This document shows, one piece after another, positions 15,317-23,800 of a stretch of DNA of 26,554 nt (its first letter is position 1; each line of letters begins with the position of its first letter). The notes below the pieces were generated by a model, which searched no databases, had not been told where the DNA came from, and saw only the letters and a list, made by a program, of their open reading frames with translations. The stretch spans positions 4,688 to 31,241 of the forward strand of contig PLCG01000002.1 of the NCBI GenBank assembly GCA_003135575.1, given 5' to 3'. Source of the stretch: Nitrososphaerota archaeon (GTDB taxonomy: Archaea; Thermoproteota; Nitrososphaeria; Nitrososphaerales; Gagatemarchaeaceae). Position numbers and translations under genes: made by a program.

Positions 15317-16537
15317 TTGAGGACTTGCCAACTTTGCGGAAAAGGCGATTCCTTGAAGGAGATTCTCGACCTAGGACACCAGCCCATTTGCAACTCAATC
15401 GTTAGTAAAGATGACCTGAATGAGCCCGAAATCACTTTTCCGTTGAGATTGGCTTTTTGCTCTAACTGCTATCTTGTGCAGCTGTCAAGCCTAATACCAC
15501 AAGGCAAAGTCTTCAGCAAGGAATTCAACTATCTAACCAATCAAAACCAGACACTGGTAAGACACTTCGAATCTGTTGCGGCGTCCCTCGCAGCTTCGCT
15601 GCGTCTCCAGAGCTCTGACCTGGTTTGTGACATCGGATCGAACGACGGAAGTTTACTCCTGGCGTTCAAGAGAAGAGGCACGCGAGTGATAGGAGTTGAG
15701 CCTACCCCTCTTCCCGCAAGAGAGGCCATTGAAAAGGGAATCCCGACAATTCAGGAATTCTTCGGGAAATCAACGGCGCGAAAGATCAGAGACAAGCTTG
15801 GTAAGGTGCGGGTAGTTACTGCGATGAATGTTCTCGCACACGCTGATGATGTTCACTCATTTCTTGATGGAATAGCCGACATGATGGAGAAAGGTCACAC
15901 AGTGTTTGCGACCCAGAGCCACTACTTGCCGTCGCTGATAAAGAAAATAGAATATGATACGATATATCATGAGCATCCCAGATACTACACCCTAACGACG
16001 CTCAAGCACCTACTTGAGATGCATGGTATACACATTTTTGACGTGGAATTCAACAGCATACACGGAGGATCGATACTAGTTTATGCCTCACGCGAGAAAC
16101 GACCAGTCAGGTCAATTGTAAGTCGGACCCTTGCATCAGAAAAACCATATTCGAACATCCGTACATACAAAGAGTTCGCGGAGAGGGTCAGGGAAAGCCG
16201 TTGGCGGCTCGTGAGACTATTGTATGGTCTGAGAATGAAAGGGGAGAAGATAGTCGGAATCGGTGCGCCCATGAAGGCAACAACTCTTTTGAACTTTTGC
16301 AACATAGGACCCGATGTCCTTGAATTTGTCACAGAGGTTAACCCATTGAAGATAGGAAGATATGTACCCGGAGTGCATATACCAATAATAGACGAAGCAA
16401 GATTGTTCTCGGAGAAGACCGATTATGCGTTGCTGCTTTCGTGGACTCTGCAAGAACAGATAATATCCAATCTTCGCAGTAAGGGATACAAAGGAAAATT
16501 CATAATACCCGTACCGTCAGCCAAGATAATTAACTAG
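15317..16537 (+). CDS. Zinc-finger class I SAM C-methyltransferase acting on a keto-sugar nucleotide (paralogue 2)
   Basis: 406-residue paralogue of the protein at 11503-12768 with the same three parts. The zinc site is C4/C7 and C48/C51, the SAM motif D-I-G-S-N-D-G-S is at 105-112, and Y-H-E-H at 217-220 lies within an E-Y-D-T-I-Y-H-E-H block nearly identical to the first copy. The C-terminal domain opens with G-I-G-A-P-M-K-A-T-T. The TTG 15317 start puts the first Cys at residue 4, as expected. This copy lies beside gmd rather than the rml genes, so a GDP-4-keto-6-deoxy hexose is the suggested substrate, by context only. The 3' part is visibly richer in A and T than the left part of the window. 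A cupin follows after 22 bases. Confidence 0.87.
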   Translation: MRTCQLCGKGDSLKEILDLGHQPICNSIVSKDDLNEPEITFPLRLAFCSNCYLVQLSSLIPQGKVFSKEFNYLTNQNQTLVRHFESVAASLAASLRLQSSDLVCDIGSNDGSLLLAFKRRGTRVIGVEPTPLPAREAIEKGIPTIQEFFGKSTARKIRDKLGKVRVVTAMNVLAHADDVHSFLDGIADMMEKGHTVFATQSHYLPSLIKKIEYDTIYHEHPRYYTLTTLKHLLEMHGIHIFDVEFNSIHGGSILVYASREKRPVRSIVSRTLASEKPYSNIRTYKEFAERVRESRWRLVRLLYGLRMKGEKIVGIGAPMKATTLLNFCNIGPDVLEFVTEVNPLKIGRYVPGVHIPIIDEARLFSEKTDYALLLSWTLQEQIISNLRSKGYKGKFIIPVPSAKIIN

Positions 16538-16559
16538 TTCCCGCTGGAGTTCGAGTCCC

Positions 16560-16982
16560 TTGATAGTAGTCGCCAAGAAAATCGCCTTCGAAGATGAGCG
16601 AGGGCAGATCATAGACATCATAGAAGGCGAACCCGTGGAACACGCGACCATCATCACGTGCAAGAAAGGGGCGCTGAGAGGTAATCACTATCACAAGAAA
16701 ACCATCCAGTATGCCTACATAGTGAGCGGTTCGATGAAGATTCTGACCCAAATCCCAGGCAAGTCCATTGTGACGCATACCGTAGTACGAGGCGACCTCA
16801 TGATTAATCCTCCATTGGAGAGACACGCATGGATCGTCTTAGAAGATACCTTGGTTTTCGTTCTTACCAAAGGGCCGCGTGGCGGAAAGGATTATGAGAG
16901 CGACACATATCGATTGCCACCCGAAGAGAGGCTAACTAACATCTTGGGCAATACCGAAAGGGGCATGCCGCTGAAGAGCTGA
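16560..16982 (+). CDS. Cupin protein, sugar isomerase/epimerase-like (FdtA/WxcM-type)
   Basis: 140-residue single-domain cupin. F-E-D-E-R-G-Q-I near 10-17 and L-R-G-N-H-Y-H-K at 39-46 resemble the D-x-R-G and R-G-x-H-x-H-K blocks of sugar 3,4-ketoisomerases (FdtA/QdtA) and WxcM-like proteins. A second cupin motif ends in P-P-L-E-R-H-A-W with H89. The TTG 16560 start has a GGAG 11 bases upstream. It lies directly behind the second C-methyltransferase, so a role in isomerising or epimerising the same keto sugar is likely. Pure binding or regulatory cupins cannot be excluded. Confidence 0.7.
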   Translation: MIVVAKKIAFEDERGQIIDIIEGEPVEHATIITCKKGALRGNHYHKKTIQYAYIVSGSMKILTQIPGKSIVTHTVVRGDLMINPPLERHAWIVLEDTLVFVLTKGPRGGKDYESDTYRLPPEERLTNILGNTERGMPLKS

Positions 16983-17134
16983 CTCTTTCTTCGTCCACTA
17001 GCGAGGAGTTTGCGTTCAAGGCTGGTGTGTTCAATCAAACCCGATTCCGCACATTCTCATATTAAGGCAAGTTGCGCACCACGACTGAGATAGTTTCCTT
17101 TTGTCCTAGGAAATATCAGGCTTTGATAGCATCA

Positions 17135-17144
17135 TTCTTATATG
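17135..17144 (+). promoter_or_regulatory. TATA-like box upstream of the 17161-19499 genes
   Basis: TTCTTATATG in the 288-base gap after the cupin. Transcription would begin near 17166, giving about 105 bases of leader before the epimerase ATG. That leader holds a short ORF and a hairpin. Confidence 0.45.
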
Positions 17145-17160
17145 ATGTGGAGGCAAGTAA

Positions 17161-17265
17161 ATGCGATTGCTTGGAATATCGAGCTCCGAGGATGAATATC
17201 CTCGATGTGGGCCACACGTCGTGATTCTCAATGCACGCCTTTCACTGCGTTCCAATGATTACTAA
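17161..17265 (+). CDS. Short ORF (34 aa) ahead of the GME-like epimerase
   Basis: Begins M-R-L-L-G-I-S-S-S-E-D and ends S-L-R-S-N-D-Y, with no recognised family. It ends 5 bases before the epimerase ATG, and its own ATG lies near the transcription start predicted by the TATA box. It may be a leader cistron, a gene remnant or chance. Confidence 0.2.
   Translation: MRLLGISSSEDEYPRCGPHVVILNARLSLRSNDY
17187..17204. repeat. Perfect 7-bp inverted repeat in the leader
   Basis: CGAGGAT-GAAT-ATCCTCG forms a stem of 7 bp with a 4-base loop. It lies inside the predicted transcribed leader of the epimerase gene, about 70 bases before its ATG, and could be an RNA hairpin or a protein-binding palindrome. 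Confidence 0.45.
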
Positions 17266-17270
17266 CGCTG

Positions 17271-18314
17271 ATGAGATTGGACTGGAAAGATAGACCTGTC
17301 CTCGTAACTGGAGGTGCCAGCTTCATTGGGAGCCACCTTGTCGACCGTCTATGCGCTCGAGGAGCAAGAGTGACAATCGTGGATGACCTTAGTAGCGGGT
17401 CTGTCGACAATCTTTCTCGGAGTCCTTCTGCCAAGCTTGTTCGAATGGATCTGGAGTACTCCAAGCTGGGCGACCTCGTAAAGATCTTTAAGGGAAACGA
17501 CCTCGTCTTTCATCTAGCCGCCAACCACGGCGGTAGAGGATATATCGATTCATATCCGGCAAATGTCTCATCTAACTTCTCAATCGACCATCACACTATG
17601 GAAGCGGCTTGTGTGGCAGATGTTGAGAAAGTCATTGTGGCAAGCTCAGCGTGCGTATACCCGCCAGTTCTTCAGGAGAGTGCCGGGTCCAACTATCTAT
17701 TGAAAGAGAGCGATAGCGATCCAAGCAAGCTGCGACAAAGTTTGAGCGCCGACTTGGAATACGGATGGACTAAGCTGATGGCTGAAGTCCAACTAAACGC
17801 TTTCATTAAGCAGTATGGGTTGAAGGGAGCGACGGTGCGTTTCGTAACGGCATACGGCGAGAGAGAGAACGAGACTCATGCGATTATCGCGCTAATACAC
17901 AAGGCCCACGAGCGCATGAGTCCCTATGTCATATGGGGCAACGGAGAACAATCACGCGACTTCACCTACGTGAGCGATATCGTAGAGGGCACGATTCTGG
18001 CAGGCGAAAAGATAACTGACGGAACTCCAATTAATCTTGGGACGGGGGAACGTCACAAGCTCAAGGATGTGGCGAGGATGATTCTAGACATTCTGGATTT
18101 TCACCCAAGAATCTCTTATGACCGGTCGAAGCCGGTGGGAGTGGTCAATCGTGCCCTTGACGTGAGGAGGGCCAAGGAAATGCTAGGATGGCAACCGAAG
18201 GTACATCTCAGAGAAGGCCTTGAAAGAACAACCAGTTGGTACGTAAGCAGTCACCCTCGCACAGGTAGAGTGAACGAGGAACTGCTGATGAACAGAAAAG
18301 TCGCCAAGCCCTAG
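17271..18314 (+). CDS. GDP-mannose 3,5-epimerase-like SDR
   Basis: 347-residue extended SDR. The Rossmann loop T-G-G-A-S-F-I-G is at 13-20. The most telling part is A-A-N-H-G-G-R-G-Y-I-D-S at 83-94 and S-S-A-C-V-Y-P at 125-131, which match the A-A-D-x-G-G-x-G and S-S-A-C-I-Y-P blocks of GDP-mannose 3,5-epimerase; Cys128 corresponds to its acid/base Cys. Y164-G-W-T-K168 is the SDR pair. The sugar may be GDP-mannose or a GDP-deoxy sugar from gmd. A general SDR epimerase is the fallback call. Stop-to-start spacing to the next glycosyltransferase is 12 bases, so the two are probably one operon. Confidence 0.8.
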   Translation: MRLDWKDRPVLVTGGASFIGSHLVDRLCARGARVTIVDDLSSGSVDNLSRSPSAKLVRMDLEYSKLGDLVKIFKGNDLVFHLAANHGGRGYIDSYPANVSSNFSIDHHTMEAACVADVEKVIVASSACVYPPVLQESAGSNYLLKESDSDPSKLRQSLSADLEYGWTKLMAEVQLNAFIKQYGLKGATVRFVTAYGERENETHAIIALIHKAHERMSPYVIWGNGEQSRDFTYVSDIVEGTILAGEKITDGTPINLGTGERHKLKDVARMILDILDFHPRISYDRSKPVGVVNRALDVRRAKEMLGWQPKVHLREGLERTTSWYVSSHPRTGRVNEELLMNRKVAKP

Positions 18315-18326
18315 TCGATCTTAGAA

Positions 18327-19499
18327 TTGCAAGAAAAACAACCCCCAGAAGCATCGAAACCGCGCCATGATGATGTCGGGCATGATACAATCGAGAGCAG
18401 GATTGCATTTGTCATGCCCGTTTACAACGAGGGCGACGGCATTGAGGGAACAGTTCTCGAGCTATATCAGAAAACTATCAGATTCCTTCCTAATTCGAAG
18501 GTAATAATATTCGAGGACGGAAGCACAGACGATACGAGGGATATTGTAAACTCGTTGGCGAAGAGATTTCCCTGGGTTGAAGCGCACGCAAGCCCTCGCC
18601 GAAAGGGATACCCGACGGCCGTGAGAGACGCGATTTCATTCGTTAGTGAAGACCTTTACGAATTTGTTGTCTTCATGGACTCTGATGGTCAGTATGACCC
18701 CAGCGACTTCTTTGCGCTCTGGACTGCGATGTCAGAAAGCGCGGCACCCCTTGATATCATAGTCGGAAAGAGAACTACGAGAACCGAGTCGAAGTATAGA
18801 GTCCTACTCTCGTCCGGGCTCGGAATTCTTGAGGGTTTTCTCTTTTCCCCGCCATGCACAGATATTACAAGCGCTTTTCGATTAATGAGGACCAAGGTTG
18901 CGAGGGAAGTGGCGCTCCAAGTCAAGTATTCGAAGTACAACTTCTGGCTCGAATTTACGGCCAGGATGTCTCAGGGAAACTACGCGGTCAGGGAAGTGGC
19001 CGTTTCCTACAGAAGTCGAACTGGATCCGGCCGTGTGAAGAGTAATGTCTACGATTTGAAGAGGATGCCCAAGATTCTCAGCAATGAGCTGGGGGCGGTG
19101 GCCCGAACGTGGTTCGACTTCAGAAGAGTCCAGCTCCTAAAGTTTCTGTTGGTCGGAACGAGCGGAGCAGCGGTTATCCTTGTTCTTACATACCTGTTGA
19201 CATCTGTTTTTGGGTTATTCTATGCCATCTCGGCAGGCATAGCGATAGAGGCGAGCATCTTCTGGGCATTCGCATGGAACGATAAGTGGACGTTCAGGAG
19301 TACCAAGATGGGAAACCCTTGGTACGAACGTCTTGCGAAATACAATCTCGTTAGCCTTGGAGGGGAAGCCATCAACGAGGTGACGCTCGTCTCGCTTGTG
19401 ACCTACCTTCATGTCTACTATCTCCCCGCCGAGGCGGCAGCGATTGTAGTCGCGTTTGGATTCAATTTCCTCACCAATCTGAAGTGGACTTGGCGTTGA
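18327..19499 (+). CDS. GT2 glycosyltransferase fused to a GtrA-like membrane domain
   Basis: 390 residues in two parts. Residues 25-250 are a DPM1-like GT-A fold: P-V-Y-N-E-G at 31-36, E-D-G-S-T-D-D-T at 63-70, and the metal-binding D-S-D-G-Q-Y-D-P at 118-125. Residues 268-390 hold about four membrane helices of the GtrA family, ending in N-F-L-T-N-L-K-W-T-W. This fusion is common in Archaea and typically loads a hexose from a nucleotide sugar onto polyprenyl phosphate at the inner membrane face, providing donors for GT-C enzymes such as those in this window. The start is TTG 18327; no other in-frame start precedes the first strand. Confidence 0.9.
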   Translation: MQEKQPPEASKPRHDDVGHDTIESRIAFVMPVYNEGDGIEGTVLELYQKTIRFLPNSKVIIFEDGSTDDTRDIVNSLAKRFPWVEAHASPRRKGYPTAVRDAISFVSEDLYEFVVFMDSDGQYDPSDFFALWTAMSESAAPLDIIVGKRTTRTESKYRVLLSSGLGILEGFLFSPPCTDITSAFRLMRTKVAREVALQVKYSKYNFWLEFTARMSQGNYAVREVAVSYRSRTGSGRVKSNVYDLKRMPKILSNELGAVARTWFDFRRVQLLKFLLVGTSGAAVILVLTYLLTSVFGLFYAISAGIAIEASIFWAFAWNDKWTFRSTKMGNPWYERLAKYNLVSLGGEAINEVTLVSLVTYLHVYYLPAEAAAIVVAFGFNFLTNLKWTWR

Positions 19500-19524
19500 G
19501 CTTGGAGATATCACTCTCGAATCG

Positions 19525-19534
19525 CTTTTTATCC
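19525..19534 (+). promoter_or_regulatory. TATA box ahead of the short ORF and LamG gene
   Basis: CTTTTTATCC, a strong match, centred about 24 bases before GTG 19553. It implies a separate transcript for the short ORF plus the LamG protein, starting right at that GTG. Confidence 0.55.
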
Positions 19535-19552
19535 GAGAAGAAAGCCTTGGCT

Positions 19553-19660
19553 GTGTTACACGACCAAATACGGAAAAGCGAAGGCGAGGCAATGTGGCCA
19601 TCTCGAGAGAACGCAGACCTACTGTTTGACAACCTGAAAGGGGCCAGCGGCGAAATCTAG
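19553..19660 (+). CDS. Short ORF (35 aa), possible leaderless small protein
   Basis: Acidic-basic mixed peptide starting L-H-D-Q-I-R-K-S-E-G-E after the GTG and ending K-G-A-S-G-E-I; no family recognised. Its GTG sits where the TATA box predicts transcription to begin. Its stop is 1 base before the GTG of the LamG gene. The frame is also open upstream to TTG 19502, which would give 52 residues and lie 2 bases after the glycosyltransferase stop. Either form could be real; chance is also possible. Confidence 0.35.
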   Translation: MLHDQIRKSEGEAMWPSRENADLLFDNLKGASGEI

Positions 19661-19661
19661 A

Positions 19662-20498
19662 GTGGATCTTCTTCGTCGGAATGTAGAATCGCAAAAGCCC
19701 TTGAGTAAGGATCAATTCAGTCGCCAGCGCAAAGTCCTAGCTACTGGCGTTGCTCTCATTGCAGTATTCGGAGCGCTTGCGGTAATCCTCTATGGCTCGC
19801 CCACTTCCTCTGGCGTACACTCTCATAGCATTCCAGGGATCGCGGTGTCTGATGGGTTAGTGGGATTCTGGCCGTGCAGTAATGCGATTACCCCGACGAC
19901 CGGGAGCGTCGGCGACCTGACAGGCAACGGCAATAACGGAACCCAAGTAAATAGCCGGGTCAACGCAACACTGAATATCGGAGTGGCATGCAGTTTCGAC
20001 AGGGACGTCAAGCAGTACATAGCCCTACCACCTATCCAGGTCGGATTTCCAACGGGTGATTCTCCTCGCTCATTCTTCTCGTGGATTAAGTCCACTGACA
20101 TGAACGACACGCTTGTTATTTTCTCTTACGGAACCGGTGGCGCCCGACAATTCGTCATTCTAAATCTCAATCAAGATGGACCAAATACACTTCACTTCTC
20201 TAGCAACACCAACGACTGCGGAATCACAAATGCAACATTGGAAAATGGAAAGTGGCACCTGGTCGGGTTCACGTACTCTGGAAGCGGAAATCTAATCCTT
20301 TACGTTGACGGGATAGCGTCGTCTTGCCACCTTCCGGAGGACCTAAATACCGTCCTCTCTGGCACTGCAAACATAGGCTCGTCTGTTTCTTTGGGCAACC
20401 CCAGCTACTTTAGCGGTCAGATCGCACAGATTCGGCTTTACAGCCGCACTCTGGCTCAATCAGAGATCTCGGAACTATATTCTGCACCACCTGGTTAG
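19662..20498 (+). CDS. Membrane-anchored LamG (concanavalin A-like) domain protein
   Basis: 278 residues. A short basic cytoplasmic N-terminus is followed by one hydrophobic anchor at about 25-45. The rest (about 62-275) is a LamG/concanavalin-like jelly-roll domain. G-L-V-G-F-W at the front, D-L-T-G-N-G-N-N-G near 85-93, W-H-L-V-G-F-T-Y with Y-V-D-G, and the closing I-R-L-Y-S-R-T-L are all typical of LamG-3-type repeats. It should face outward and bind glycan or protein. The GTG 19662 start is accepted because no ATG precedes the anchor. The domain is related in build to the C-terminal domain of the 1125-residue protein encoded convergently at 20900-24277. Confidence 0.82.
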   Translation: MDLLRRNVESQKPLSKDQFSRQRKVLATGVALIAVFGALAVILYGSPTSSGVHSHSIPGIAVSDGLVGFWPCSNAITPTTGSVGDLTGNGNNGTQVNSRVNATLNIGVACSFDRDVKQYIALPPIQVGFPTGDSPRSFFSWIKSTDMNDTLVIFSYGTGGARQFVILNLNQDGPNTLHFSSNTNDCGITNATLENGKWHLVGFTYSGSGNLILYVDGIASSCHLPEDLNTVLSGTANIGSSVSLGNPSYFSGQIAQIRLYSRTLAQSEISELYSAPPG

Positions 20499-20899
20499 AC
20501 GGCAAGCAGGAAAGTGTCACGCCAGGGAATTCAGAGCTCTGGACAAAAGAGGCTACGTGGCCAGACACAGCGGGCGCCGCTAGGATTGCTAGTGACTTGT
20601 ACCTGCCCCGGTGTATCAGGCTTCTCCGCTATGATTTCTGGGCTTAGGCTTGTGATGGAAACTGCAAGGCTCGACAGGAATACATCATTCCCGGAAGATT
20701 ACCTGTCCCGGCCCCTGATACCAGGGAATCTCTATGGGCCGATGTGTAACAGGCGTACATGGGATTTCTAATCGATCTCTCTTTCAAAACCATCCGTAAG
20801 AGGTACAGACGTGGCTATTGACAATTCCAACGTTGATATCGTTGTGCATCGATTCCTAGTCGCTTTCGCGCCAATTATTCGTGTTTCGAAGGTTGCAGC
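20499..20899. other. Gap between convergent LamG genes, no gene recognised
   Basis: An 85-codon frame at 20514-20771 (plus) has no recognisable family and lacks a promoter or ribosome-binding site, so it is not called. Two near-identical 11-mers (ACCTGCCCCGG at 20601 and ACCTGTCCCGG at 20701) lie 100 bases apart, each followed by one arm of an 8-base inverted repeat (GTATCAGG/CCTGATAC). This may be degraded sequence. No other signal is seen. Confidence 0.5.
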
Positions 20900-23800
20900 T
20901 CATCCCGTCTGGTTCAAGAAATGTGATGAATATTGTTGGTTGATTTGGTCGGGAGAGAGGGCTGCTGAGAAGATGCGAACGTCTTCCTCATAGAGTGTCG
21001 AGCCGCCATTCGAAGGACCGAGTTGAAGCGAAGACTGGAGAAGGGTTGTGGTCGCCGTCGTTGCAGTTCCGACTTGGGTCCCGTTCACGTAGAATGTCAT
21101 GGTCGATCCAGTCCAAGTGCCCACGAGATAATTCCATGACTTCGAATTCAGATGAGGAACTTCGATAAAGTGAATAGCTCCCAAACCGTCTTGCATTCCG
21201 AAGACCCAGTTAGTCGCGTCTCCATACACGACCCAGGATCCCTTGTTACTGGCCCAGGTGTCTTGGATTAAGACGTCGGCGCTACTGTGACCCGTGACCC
21301 TCGCCCACAGGGCGACAGTGATCGCGGAAGTCGGCAACCCGGAGTTGGGATTCAACAAGACTTTCTGAGCGGGTCCAACGAACTTGAGACACCCCGAAAA
21401 GAGACACGATGAGTTGCTTAGCCAAGTCGGGGAGTTCACGAGGGCACCAGGGTTCTTTCCACAAGAGTCTGCTGCGATTGTCCGTTGCCCGTCATCCAGT
21501 TTCCAACAGGAAACTTCTGGAATGCGGACGCCAAGTGTGCTTGTGGCAGCGATGGAAACAATCGGCGAATCGCTCGCCTGAAGGCTCACCTTATTGACGC
21601 CAGGGGAAAGCGTTAATCGAGGCGCGGTGGAGCTGTCGAATTGCCCGATAAAATACATTCGATTCGGTCCAGGATGGGACCAAAGCTGAGCCTCGCCTGC
21701 CTGACCTGTCAGAGCGAATTTCAGATACACTACCTTGCTATCAGGATGAATTTCATTGTAGGTCTGCCTCTCGAATATCGCTGACGAAGCATTTGAGTTG
21801 GGCTGGAAAGGAACTGGCGCGGGAGAGTCAAAGGTATAGGGGTTAAAGTAATAAGACCATGAACCGTCGCCATTGCTCCTTAAGGAATAAACCATATTGT
21901 ACTTGTGATTATCGACTGAGTAGGAAAGGCTCACGCTATTCTTTTCGGCCGGATCGTTGTAAAGCCGGGGATTTGTCTGGATAGTAACGCTGGTTATGTT
22001 TCCAAACGGAGATTCCATCTTGTAGATTACATAGCCTGATTCACCGTCGAGCTGAATCCATGAGGATGTTGAGGTCTTATTGAAGCGCAAATTCTGCTGC
22101 TGGAAGACGTCCGTGGTATAGTTAGACGACTGAATCATAGGCTCGAACAAAATCTGGCTCTCGTTGTTCCAAGTGACACTTTCGGTTTCGCTTGGAAGCA
22201 AACCAAACGGAAAGGAGAGAGATTGGTTGTTTGAGGTAATTGCAAAGTTGGAAGCGGGTCCCTTCACCGTAAGGAAGTTTATGCTGGATTGACTTTCTGT
22301 CGATACGTAGTTTAATCCCCTCGCAAGGTAGATGGAGCCGCTTCTTGGGGTCATATTGTCAACACTGAAGATCTCGAAAGCGGGAGTGCCGTCGTTAAAG
22401 TAGACCGTTTGAGCGGGAGGCAAAGAAGGGTGCAATTCCCTAAACCAAGGCAGTCCGTTCGAAGTCCCTTGAATTATCGAAGGGGAGCCGAAATAGGTTA
22501 CCGATTGATCCAGTCCTACAGAGACATCCCAGCCAGGCTGTTCTGTGTACCTGCCTCCCAGACCAAATACGTAGAATATCTTGTTGTGGGTCTGCAGAGT
22601 TCTTTGTTCCCAATGGTCAAGCGCCGACAAGTTCTGTATTACTTTCGTCGACTCTGGGCCGATAGAGTCCTGCCAATACATGAAAGAGTATGCCCCCCCT
22701 GTGTAGAAGGCGAATGCATCATACGGGAGAAGGGTTGAATCGCCGAGAACGATTTCGGCGCTCTTCGGATCCGAGTGGTCAAGGATGTACTGGTAAACTC
22801 CAGACATTCCGTAGTAGCTCGCGATTCTGCCGTCCTCCTGACCGTAGTACACTTGAAAGACATTCTCGTACGAAGTGTAGGTCGTGAACACAATGCCGAA
22901 GCAAATAACAAGGATAGCAGCGACTTTTGTCATCTCCGGAAGCCTGGGAAAAGTAAAGATCTTCCAACGGCGTCCCTTGAAGAAATCAATGAAGGCCACC
23001 ATCCCACTTGCCGACATTAGGGCGATTGCGGGCGCTAACATGATTGCTCCCCGGGCGTTGAAACCCGAGAAGATTGTAACTGCAAGAACGCAAACGGCGA
23101 ACCAACAGAGGCACATCTTGTCTGCCGCAGACCTGCGCTTGATTGAAGTTGCCAGTCCCACCACAAGGAACACAGATACGAATGGAGCGACATATGGCAC
23201 TCCCGCCAGGAACTGCTGAGTGTGTGGCCCGAAAGAATCGACTCCCGGGTTAATGGAAACGAACATGTCTCCGAAGAATCTCCTCGTGTTTGCGCTCAAG
23301 ACGAGAATCAAATCTTGCTTGACAGTCAGAGTATTGGTGACCAAGGACGGCTGCGAAAGCCAGTGTTCATCGATGAGCCGAATCGTCGTAAGGGGGGATT
23401 GCCCCACGTACTCATCAAACCCGATGGTCGCTAGTACAAATGTCTCAATCGCAATGGCGACAAAGAGAGCGTAGTCCTGCGCTCGAAGAAACCGGCGAAA
23501 GAGATTCTTGAATATGAATGAAAGCTGGTTCCTGGCGGATAGTGGTTGGGCGTGTTGTTTTCCCGAAGTTCTCTTGCGTAGCAGAGCTCCTAAATCGACA
23601 TTCCAAAGGAGGAAGAGGACTACAATCGGGACGACCAAGAAATCTGATGGATATGCATTGAAGAACGCAATTCCCATGGCGACACCTGCCATCCAAAGGT
23701 ACCGTGGGTCCATTCGCTTGTGTGCGATGTAGACAAAGCAAAGAGTAGTCAAGAGGACTAGCGGAATCAACGCGGCAAAGCCCGACCCGGACCGCACAAG

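Noticed and set aside
20514..20771. 85-codon plus-strand frame in the gap between LamG genes
   Set aside because: No family, promoter or ribosome-binding site; may be degraded sequence.
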